From Diadema setosum (taxonomy: Eukaryota > Echinodermata > Echinoidea > Diadematoida > Diadematidae), in contig NC_092701.1 of NCBI RefSeq assembly GCF_964275005.1, forward strand, positions 34,350,520-34,414,519: a stretch of 64,000 bases of DNA. Direction: 5' to 3'. Positions 10,901 through 22,200 of the stretch are shown here, one piece after another (position 1 is the stretch's first letter; each line of letters begins with the position of its first letter). Made by a program: the position numbers and the translations under genes. Under the pieces are notes generated by a model. The model did no database searches and was not told the DNA's origin. It saw only the letters and a program-made list of their open reading frames with translations.

Positions 10901-13735
10901 AATGTTTTTACGTAAAGTTTAAGATTGATCGAAGCATAAGATTATATGTAAAATCACAATCCTTTCAAACTTCAGTAATTTTAACTATGACACTTCGATC
11001 CTCAACAATACATGTCAAATCACATAATCTGTAATAATTATCATTTGCAAAGTAGGATAAATATAATATCTACACTCACACAATAGACTATTATACACCA
11101 CTTTGCCAACTGACAGCCAGTAATGCAACATCATTTTGATTGTCCTCATGGCAATAATTGAAGAAAAAAAAATGTCATTTGATAAAGTAATCAACTGTAT
11201 GAACTTTGGTAAAGGCAATCTTCAGAGAGTGAAAAGCGAAACATGATACAGAGTTACCTGACTGCCCGTAAATCACACATGATAAAAGTGTGCTTATATT
11301 TACTACACATTCTCATGTCATGGCATAAAATACTAAGAATTGATATTCACAGAATAATAGATATATCACATCTCACCTCATTTAAAAAAAAAAAAAAAAA
11401 ACTAAACGTCACCTTGCCAACAATCGACAATTTGTCCTTATGGCAATGATGAAAATGAAAGTCATTCGATAAACTTTTCGAATCTGTCAACATTTGCAAA
11501 AGACAATCTTCAGAGAGTGAAAACCAAGGCATACTAAATACATACTATCTGCTGTCCCAGGTAAATCAAACACAATATTCGTGTACTCGCTTGGTAATAA
11601 TGGCATGATAAAGACTAAAAATCGATCATCATTCTGTTCGCTATTGTTTCCATGTAAAGATTGCCATCGATAGAAAAATAAAGCCAAAAAAATGTATGTT
11701 CACAATCACAATCATTTAAAACGTCAATTCTCAGCAATAAACCTCATATCACATAACCTGTATCATTCACAAAGTATGACAAATATCATTTATCTTATCA
11801 TGCATAAACTAAAACAACATACAAAACGACAATACTTATACATTGACACTGCATGTTCTCATGGCAACAATGAAAAGGAATTTCACTCGGTAACTAATCG
11901 AATCTGTGAACATTTGGAAAAGGGAAAATTCAAAGAGTGAACAGCACGACATACTGATACAGTGTTACTGGATTATCAGTAAATCAAACACAATAATATA
12001 CTTATGCTCAGAAGGCATATAAGTATGCTTGCTAATATGCTAATGGCATGGCAAACAATTAAAAGCGATCATCTGGTCTCTATTGTTTCAACGTAAAGAC
12101 CACATTGATAGGAACTATAAACTCACAATCATTTCAAACCTCAGTAATTTCAAGCATGAGCCTTCACTTTTTAACTATACATTTCATATCACATAACCTG
12201 TAATATCATTCAGAAAGGAGGATAAATATTGTATCTACAGTCATACAAAAAAAACCCTATAATACATCACCTTGCCAACTGACAGCCAATACTGCGACAT
12301 TCGTGTTGTTAAAAAGCAAGACATACCGATACTACCTAACTGTCCCTAAAACAAACACGATAAATGTTGTCGTTATACTATACACGCTCCTGTCACGGTA
12401 TAAAAGACTAATAATCGATCATGTTTTCGTCACTGTGTCTACGTAAAGACCACAAAAGCACGCAAAATGTATATAATATATATACATAATATACGTCAGT
12501 AATCACTGTCATCTCAAATGTCAATTATTATTGATATGAAATGCCAACGATCAGCGACAAACTTCATATCACATAACTTATAGTATCACTCACAAAGAAT
12601 TATAGACAATAATAATCTAATGCGAAAAATAAACATCACCTTGCCAACAACCAATTCCGTGGCATTCACTTTGTCCTCATTGCGATAATAGAAAGAACCT
12701 GTAATATCATTCAGTAAATTGATAAAATCTATCAACACTTGCAAAATGTAGGAAAAAAAGACATACCAGTATCATCCAATCGTAGGTGAATAACACGATA
12801 AATGTGGTCATGACATACTAAATGACATGTTAAAAACTAAAAAGCGATCATCTGTTCGCTGTTGTTTTACAAAAAGAACACAATTGATATACGCGTGAGA
12901 GAAATTGTAAACTTACAATCATTTAGAATTTTAGTGATTATGAGACATCAATTCTCGACGGTAAATTTAATATCATAAAACCTATAACGTCATTTACATA
13001 CAATGATTGATATCAAGTCTCGACTCATGTAAGAAATTAGACATCACCTTTGGCTCGTCAACAGCCAATACCTTGAATACTGCGACATTTGCTATGTCCT
13101 CGTTGAAATAATGAAAATGAAAGTAATTCGATAAACTAATCAAATCTAACAATATTCGCATAAGGCAATGTATTCAGAGAGTGAAAGTCAAGACATACTA
13201 AACACAAATTACCTGCTATCCGAGGTAAATCAAACACTAACTAAATGTGCTCTTCACTTGATAATGACATGATAAAGACATTCAAAGTCGATCATCTTTT
13301 TGCCGTTGTTTCTACATAAAGACCAAAACTGACAAAAACACAAAAAGAAATGTAAAATCATAATCATTCAAAACTGCCATGATTTCGAATATGACATGTC
13401 AAGTCTAAACAGTAAACTTCACATCACATAACGTATGGTACCATTAACAAAGAATGATGGATATCATCTTAACATCACCTTGCTAACAACCAAAACTGTA
13501 CATTGCTTTATTCGCATGGCAATAATGAAAAGAAATGTCATTTGATAAACCAATCGAATCATAAATGGTAATATTAAAAATGTGAATTATTAACGTATCT
13601 CAAATCAAACACAATGAATGTGCTCATTACATCATGATGACATAGTAGATATTAAAAAGCGATCATCATTTGTTTGCTGCTGGTTTAACGTAAAGACCAC
13701 AATCGATATGGGAAATATAGGCTAGCGATTATTTC
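7905..13735. repeat. Satellite array 1, irregular 290-440 bp units
   Basis: About 15 degenerate tandem units. Each unit carries the same landmarks in the same order: AAACTTCAGTGATT, ACATCAATTCTCAACGATA, TATCATTCACAAAGAATGA, CATCACCTTGCCAACA, GCGACATTCGCTTTGTCCTC, CATTCGATAAACTAATCGAA, CATTTGCAAAAGGCAATATT, TAAATCAAACACGATAA, AAAGCGATCATCTGTTCGC and ACGTAAAGACCACAATTGAT. The last pair recurs near 8,236, 9,088, 10,125, 11,625, 12,062, 12,410, 12,840, 13,285 and 13,655, giving spacings of about 290-440 bp. Three landmarks are short inverted repeats able to form hairpins. There is no coding frame. The array lies 3' of gene A. Confidence 0.9.
8094..8113. repeat. Perfect 20-bp palindrome in satellite
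   Basis: ATTCGATTAATTAATCGAAT is its own reverse complement. It occupies the position of the ATTCGAT-N6-ATCGAAT hairpin found in other satellite units, here with the loop bases also symmetric. Confidence 0.9.
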
Positions 13736-15780
13736 AACTTCATTACTTTTAAGCAATATCTTTGAAGGGCAAAGCAATTCGGCCTCAAATCATCAGTAAT
13801 ACTCGGATATTCTATCAGTGCTACAATTTATCTGAACAGAATGAAATAATACGTCTTCAACATCTACCACATTTGGATTCCACACCAAATTAAACATGTA
13901 GTATTCCCGAACAGTAACAGTGTTCCAAGAACATTCACTCCTGATATTTGCGTTTATCAAGTCCACGTCTTCCTATCCACGAAGTAGGCCTACTCTCTTG
14001 CTTTTATGATATCATGATACATAGTTTATACCTGTACACCATATCGCAAGATAACCTTTTTCATATGGTAGATCAAATCATCAAATAATTCCTAATCCTT
14101 TAAAGCTACCATAGAAACGACAAAACATAGCTGCTACGTTACACACGCACATGAGTCACACACGCATGCAATGAACGTATTGCCTCAGTATACCTGATAT
14201 ACACATGTTAAGATATTAGCTCGACGTTAGGTGAGCAATAGTTGTACCGCCCTCTGGCTAGGAAAGCGACGTAATAAAGATTAATCATGACTCATCTAAG
14301 TAAAACTGCTCAAAAAGATCACGTTGTCGACACGCAGACACTTCATGTGAATTTTTTGCCACGAGATGCTACGTGGAAAATACATAGAACAAATTGTATA
14401 TGTAGCACGTGGTAACGTCTGCATCACAGGAACTATACAACACACAAATGTCAAGACTTATTTCAACAATTGATTCAAATCGCAAGAAATACACAATATA
14501 TGAATTAAAAAGGATAGACCTGTGCGACATGATCAAGTTTACGCGTTACAGCATGGAAAAAAAAAACGTACATCATTAGCAAGGTGCGACTGTATTTCCC
14601 CTCTAAAACTTACATACCTCCATGTTCTTTAAAATTGGAGAAGTTACATAATTCTAATGTTCATAATGTCAAAATGAGAGCATATATTTTAAGCCGCTAA
14701 AATGAACATCGGCTGATGTAAGATACGTTTTACACTTCAATTTGACATAAAATGCAGCATACTACTTAAATTATGACAAACGTTTCCATTTAATAATATG
14801 TAGATGGCATCTTTCAACTACATACAATACACAAAACGTTAGTGCAAAGATACTGGGTTCGTCAATAGGTTTTCAATAATAATAATTTCCTTGCCAGATT
14901 TCTGCTGTCGCTTGACATGCTTATCTGTTTTTCACTTTCAAACAAAGAGCAATAACAAAAAAAAAAGGAGAGGGATACGAAAACTTGCTCCAAATATGAC
15001 AGAGCTCGATAAAGCATCAGCCACAAGGTTACATAAACACGCAAAGTTCGATTGCAATCATCTTCAATTCATCTGGAATTAGAGGCAAAGAATATCCTAA
15101 GGCAGTAACCGTCTTTGGCCTGCCGATTAGAAACAGGCATAGTGTTTGAGTCACAGTAAGCAGAAAGATACGAGTTTTGATGATTCGCATATCCTGTTAC
15201 AGGAAGTATCACAAATTGTACTAAAGCATGGCATTAAATGTCGTGTAACTCAAATTACCTTCATGATCAGCAAAAGGCATTATAGCATGTGCAAAATACA
15301 CTTAAGATATAAAGTTCTTCTCGGTCACACAGAATTTGAGGAGCTCTTTACGACATGCTCTAGCTTCATCATCTTGTATGTAATAATTCAATAACTCCAT
15401 ATGAATTGAATATGACATAGAATCGAAAGGTGGAGTAAATGTAGAATACCTCATTGTCCATAGACAAACGAACTGCACGAGATAAAGTTTCTTTATATCA
15501 ATCAAAACCACAGTTTGTAAAATAAGGCAAGATGTTACTCAGTCATTACGGCTACTAGCACCATGACTAGAAACGTGAGGATGCACAGAAATCCCTACTA
15601 TATACACATTTCAAAGTCCCTTTCACAGAGAGGGTGAACACACTGTAATGTAATCAATGTAAACGATAGATATCTCATGACACGGTACACTAGAAAGGTG
15701 TTCCGCTAAGTACAACGACCATTTAGAATGGCCCTCATGTGCTGAAATTTCACGACTTACAAATACTACTTTCTTTTACT
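13736..15780. other. 3' flank of gene A, non-coding, shared with segment 2
   Basis: The stretch up to about 15,690 matches 44,461-46,490 at roughly nine bases in ten, with many small indels and no shared reading frame, so it is spacer. After about 15,690 the copies part. A motif with CCATTTAGAATGGCC (15,719 here, 46,787 in segment 2) then lies only some 60 bp from the HEPN remnant. In segment 2 it is 600 bp below the gene B stop, so about 660 bp is missing here. No clear polyadenylation signal for gene A was identified. Confidence 0.7.
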
Positions 15781-16219
15781 TGAGAGAAAGCGCAGTCGTG
15801 TGGATACCTGATTCTAGAACAATCCACTATGCGCCATAATTATTTAGAATAGGATATTGTGGATACCAGAGGAGTCTCCGTACAAAGCTAATGTGCAGCC
15901 ATGACTTCACTTTCAACAGTTTAAAGGCACTTGAAAGTAAATAACTGAAAGGAAGGTTTCGCTGTCGTCTGGATCAATTTCATGTTTATCAGCCTTTAAG
16001 TCCCCTTATGCCTGATGTAGCCATGGACGGGCTCTGGGATAATTATGAGCTTGAGAATGTTTCGCGAAAATGGATGGCCAGTTCCTGGACTCTGTGCCTG
16101 ATCTCCAAGAACTATCCGCGTATTATCTGTCCACCGTTGATGCCGAATCGTCAACAATCATCTTTATATGCCCTCTGATTAACCCTTCTGAAGATGTTAT
16201 CGAAACGGGGGATATCCTT
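15781..16219 (-). pseudogene. Decayed HEPN-domain remnant of gene A
   Basis: This DNA aligns to the HEPN-coding end of gene B (about 47,490-47,948) but lies behind the gene A stop codon. Next to the stop the alignment has no gaps over about 100 bp. Gene B reads Leu-Ser-Ser-Lys-Gly there, while gene A reads Leu-Ser-stop-Lys-Asp, a TCG-to-TAG change at 16,220-16,222. Farther on, the remnant has lost about 70-80 bp internally, carries other indels and stops in all frames, and lacks the last 36 or so HEPN residues because of the roughly 660-bp deletion. HEPN is the nucleotide-binding, dimer-forming C-terminal domain of sacsin. Confidence 0.88.
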
Positions 16220-19200
16220 CTAGGATAATCTTCCCAATTCTAATGTCAGATGTTTGAAGGCCTCATTGAACAGCTCACTTAGCCCTTCTGGGTGCTTGTC
16301 GGGATGCCATCTCAACATCAGGCGATTGATTGCCCTTGATTTTTCTTCTTGCGGCAACTGTAAAACTTCCTTTACCTCTTCAGTAACAAGCCTTTTTGCT
16401 TCTGCGATGCTATCCGGGGATGAATCCATGAAACGAATGTCAGAGTCATCACGCTCTCCGGTTATTCGTTCTATCCCATCTTCAGACAATACGGACAAAA
16501 TTTCTGAAGGAGATTTCACAGACGTAGCTACTAGAAGCACAGCCAGTCCTTCACCTTCAACCATATTTCCTAAGACACGGTTAACACATCTGGCTACTCT
16601 AAATAGTATCCTTGTCCTTGGTTCATCGGTGTGCACCACGTACAGCTGACGTGTGTCCCTTACAAATGCAGGTATCCTCCTAAAGCTGTTGGCGATGTTT
16701 TTTCCATCGACCTGAAGGATTACTTGAACTCTCTGCATGCAGCAAACTTTCAAAAGACTCAAGCATTTTCTCATGGATCTCCTTTCCTTTTCACTCATAT
16801 CCCTATTACTGTAGTGCTTCACTATGCTGACGATTGCGATGAAAAGTTCTTCTGAATGCAAGACAGCGTCAAGACGCCGTTCGAGGTCACAACGTCCGCC
16901 CTGAGCTAGTAGACACCTACCTTGAGTGATATCAGCTAAATCCAATACTTCTTTTACACTTTCACTCAGTGATTTCGGTTGAAATTTTTTTGGCAGCTTA
17001 TCAATGACGTCTTTCATGATGGCTTTTTGGTCATGAAATACCTGAAGTATCAGTAGTTCACTCTTAGGAATGCGGTCATTCAAGTGTTCAGCGTCATTGA
17101 AAAAGAGGGTGTGAGACTCCTTCAGGCCGTGTTGTGTTGATGGCAAGTACAACGTAGTAGTGTTTTCCAATTGTCTTATAACCGAGAGACCATCTGATTC
17201 ATGGATTTCTTTGTAAAGTCCCCGACTGGCTTCACCAACTAAACGTACAACGTTCGGTTGAACTGATCCCTCTCCAATGTTGAAAAGTTTGTTGAGGATA
17301 AACGCATACTGGGCTATGGATGGTTTATCAGTTGCTCCAAGAATCCGTAATAACCAAAAGAAGGGGCCCCATTTGTCAGGAAGCTGGTACAGGTATGGAG
17401 ACAGATTACGCGTCACTGTCCGGGAAATCTGTTTCGCTTCTACAAGAACATACGCACTTTCGAACTTGACTAGAATGAGAGGAACGTTTCCATCGCCGAG
17501 TTTCTCCTCAATGAGGTTACAGTGAGGACATTTACTCTGCGGTTTGCAAAGCATATCGTGCTCGCACTGATTAGCCAAAAATGTCAAAATCTTTTGCATG
17601 ATGCTGCTCACGCTTCCGTGGTGATTAATTCTCTCGTTTTGCTTGAGACTCTTACACAAGATAGACGTGTGCTTTAAAACTGTTGACAGCTTCGGGTTCG
17701 TGATCATACCTAGTGTAGACGGAATGTCCATCACGCCGCATTTGAAACACTCTGTCCTGATGGCAGCATAACCCGGTAACATGGGCAGCACTGTCCATAC
17801 CAGCTCCTCATTCTTTATCATTGACCCTGAGTACATAATGCAACAATGTCCGTCTGATGCTGGTGGATGCATGGATTCAAGTTCTTGGCCGAGCTTTCTC
17901 CTGACAAGGAATCGAATCCTTCCCACTTGTTCTAAGAAATGATCGTCTTCGTGAAGGTGACAGTAATTTTGCAGACATCTAACCAGGCTTTGTGATAACA
18001 CCTTCGCGTTACTGTCTCCTTCAATTTGCCTTGCAAATGTTAGGAACATTGACTTTGTCACTTTAGTCTGCAGTCCCATTTCTCTCAGAAATTTTAGACC
18101 CAATCTTTGACGTATCGTATCGGGTGGGAAGTCAACCCTTGCCTTCATCAGACTGAACACCTCGAGCTCAGGATCAAAGAAGTGTGATGCCGTATAGAGC
18201 ACTCCATCTTCTCCAGGAATGAGAGCAAGCGTTCTCAACTGTAGATAATCAATTTCATATTTCCTCCTTCTGTCGTCCGATGAGAGTGCAGCCTTAATGG
18301 TCAGTAGGTGTTCAAGGCGACCCTCTAGTGTCATGTTCCAAAAACATGGTAAGATGAACTTGGCATAGATCTCAAATAAATTACCTTTCGACAAACCAAG
18401 TCCCTCGCAAAGATGCGCAAACACCTTCCTTGGCTTCAGAAATACTGCAGGGCAGCAGTCTATCCACGCATCTTGTTCGCATGATGGAATCATTGGTGGT
18501 AGGACGAAGACAGATGTTAAGTTCGCGATGCTTACATGTTCACCGCCAATAGTCTCAAAGCAGGGCAAGCGTTTGATATCCTGGTAGTTCCAGTCCCAGT
18601 CCCAATATTGGCATCTACCCTGAAAGAAACTTAGTATTTCATCATGCTGAGTCTTGGTCAGGTTTTTGAAACGAGCTAGAACGTCTTCAGAAAGTAAGTA
18701 CTCAAGGAGTTTGGAGATCTTGTCTTCAGAATTAATGTCACAGGCTATCCTGCTAATTAAGGACCGTGAAGCAAAGTCACTTGCAATCTTGAGTATACCT
18801 AACGTTTGCAGCGCTGAAGAAAGGGATGAGGTCATATGTGTGCTAGTGAGAAAGACAGTGAAAGAAATCCTGAGAGGCACCAAGCAGAATTCATGACTTC
18901 CCGAGAATTGGCTGTGTGACAAAAGTGGAACTGCAGGCATAATTGCACAGTCCCAAAACTTTTGCGTAATTCCTTTGATGAACAAGTCAGTTTTCTTTGC
19001 AGATGTGTACTGATACTCTAATAGATCCCACAGGTGCTTCAACCATTCCACTGTTAGTCTGCCATCAAAAGACAAGTAATCGTCTAATGGGATCTTTAAG
19101 AAAGGGGCATTCACGCTTACCATCTCAGCAATAGCAAGGATATTGAGGTCCTGAAATACACTTTGGTTTGCTGGTAATTTGTAGAGAAAGTGTGCGTGAA

Positions 19201-22200
19201 GAAAACTCATCGAATGTTTGGGGAAGAGGTAGGCATAGGGTGACTTAGAGACAGGTTGCCATTCGGAAAACAACCTCAGCACACCATCCTGAGTGAGTAG
19301 CAGTGGAAGTCCATGCAGTTCAAGATGACGCTCTGATTTGCAATACTCGATGAGTACAGCTAAATGTTCTTTGTCTTGGAGCACTGATTGTGAAATTGAA
19401 ATAGGAAGTTGAGAGCTAAGTCGATTGTTTCCTCTTAGGTAAGTTACAACAGCTGACGGCGTCACTTCAAGAACTTCAAACGAGGTGCTGCTTTCGACGC
19501 ATGTTGCTGATGCCTTAATAACTTTCGCAACAACCAATCCAGGAGACTCAATGATGGGAAATCCGGTCCTCCGAAGAATCTCCTTCAGAATGACTTGCTC
19601 CTTTTCCCCACTTAGTCTGCTGAAGAATCCAAGCTCAGACTTATTTCTGTGCGGTTGAAAAACGACGGATGAGACTGGTGTCTTCCACGTCAGAAGGAAG
19701 TTGTTCTCATCACTTGGCTCGAGAACGGGGAAAAGCATGCACCTCGTGCGAACAATCGCTTCGTAGATGCTGCTAACGAGATTCTTCCAATACCTGTCAC
19801 TTCCACAAAGTGGGAAGAAACCGTGATAGACATCTAATATCTTGAGCACATCTCCTGACCTCTCATGTGAGATAGGCATGAACCACTTATGTTGCTTAGT
19901 GAAAGAGTCACGGATCCCCGACAGGAGTTTTATGTAACAGGGTACAATAACGTGCTCAAAGAGCTGCTGATTCCATGTGGTTTGAAAATCATCATTTGTA
20001 CTTTGCCATAGATGTCTTCTGCTCTCGTGATCCAGAGCAAAGTAACCATGAACATGGACTGGTAATTCCGTGTCAATAGGAAGAGGCAGGAAACAGTATG
20101 CTTTCCCTCTCAATCTTCCGCCAGACAAACGAGCAGCAACCCCTCCGACAGGTAGAAGTTTACATCGCACAGAGTTTTCATCTATTTTACCACCTTCACT
20201 ACATCCGAGATGTTGACATATCAGCCAACGTTCCATCTCTGTCATGCCATGCAGATGAACTTCGTAGCACGCAGGCATCAACTTCGTAACATCCTGCCCT
20301 GTAGTGGCCCCTTTGATATATTCAGATACACGAGCGTAGAAATCCTTCCTCTTTTTCTCTTCAGATGGTGTAATTTTCAAGTAAACTGTTCTTGTAGATG
20401 TTAGAAGACCTTCTGTCGTGACCTCTGATAGTTTGATCATTTTGACATTTCGTAGAAAGAGAAGACTCTCTGATGCTGTGTCTTCAAATTCTTTCAGCAG
20501 TTTTTTTATCTTGTCCTCTCTCCAGACTTCGTTACTGATTTCAGATGCTTCAGTTCTGAGAGGAAAGCGGAAAACTGTATAATGATCGTGCGTTTCAGCA
20601 ATTTTGTCTTCCAGATAACATGGAAAAACATCTGTGTACGTTTGACGCATTTTGTCCGTTATGTTATACACGCGACCTGGGCTATAGGGCGATGCTCCTG
20701 GAACGTAGGTAAGCAGTGGATCAAACACGCACAGCTTTCCCCCGTCAGTTATGAAGCTTGGACAATCAGTGAGATGATAAACAGTATTGAAGCCAACTCC
20801 AAAGCGACCAATCTTGTTCATTTCATTTCGTTTGCTTCCTTCGCCAAGGTCTTGTATTCCCTTGATATCTTTGCGAGAAAATGACCGATTGTTGAAAACA
20901 CAAAGTGCGGGACCTTGCAGAGGCTCCATATTGTCTGAGAAAACCTTATTTCCATGACTACGGGGGTCGTACAAAACATGGATTTCAGTTGCACCGGCAT
21001 CATCCGCATTTTGAAGCAGTTCCTTGAGAACCGCTTCCTTCCCCGAGTACGACTCGAGAATGCGCTTGATCCGGGGTGTCAAGTTTACGCGTTGACCAAA
21101 TTCTTCACCGGGTAGATTTTCTGCATGTGGCTCTAGTATTTGCTGGCGGACGTCTCTGATATTTAACCGCCTTGCCAAAAAAACACTGATGCTCTTGTGA
21201 CAGCAATGAAATTGCCCGTCTTCATCATTTATCCAGTCAACATCGACGTAGCACAGATCTGTTGATGGCCTCATCACATTTGAGACATCTGGGAGATAAG
21301 ACACGGGGACATTTGGAGCAATACAGGCTTTTCCAAGAAGACTTGCTATGGACAGCACTACAGCAACTTCAGAGGCTCGTAACGGTTTACCTTCACTGCA
21401 AGTGTAGATTTCCTGAAGCGCTTTTTCGTAGTCACTAGCCTTGAAAGTGTTCTGAATTCCCGCGATTTGAACAAGGTTGGAGAAAGGAACTAACTCTGGA
21501 GGAAGCTTAAACAAATATGGTTCAAGGAAATGAGTGACTGATTTTGCAACTCTCAAGGGGGACACAAATAGTTTGTTGATCAGAATCCATTTATCTTGTT
21601 TGAGTAATGTCATGAGTTTTTTCTGTGGGTTTCGCCTACATTCTTCGTTCAAATACTTGTAGATTTCGCCACAAGTGATGATAGTGTCATGTGAAACATT
21701 TCCATTCTCAACGTGACTGCGAATGTTCTGTAGTTGACTAAAGACTTCTTGAAGTGTCGGTTTCCTCTTATCAATTCCAAGGAAACAAGACACATTACTT
21801 GGCATTCGCCAAGCATCACAATCTTGAAGGACTGGGGATACACTACTTACAAGATTTCTTTGCAGAAGACAGTAACTGCTGTTGGCAGGCACGTAGCTAT
21901 CAAACGATTTCCATGGAAGGAAAGGAAACTTGGTGCTGCCATCTGAGACAACGGGTAAAAAGGCTATTGTGATCAGTCGTTTCGTGGGGAAACTATTATT
22001 TCCCCATACATCTTTGGACAGCATCTCTGACAGATACATAATTAATTCCTGAGATCTCCGCAATGCATTGCCGTCTTTCTCTGCGCACAAACGTGCTACT
22101 GATTCACATTGTGTCAGGAATCTCTCTGCAGAAATACAATCAGTTGTCATTCCAAGCTCTTCAAGAGCGGCTAAGGTTTGAGTGGATGTGAATTCTTTCT

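Noticed and set aside
7905..13735. Possible CRISPR-like or regular spacer array
   Set aside because: The units are degenerate, 290-440 bp long and similar throughout. There are no short identical repeats with unique spacers, and the context is eukaryotic.
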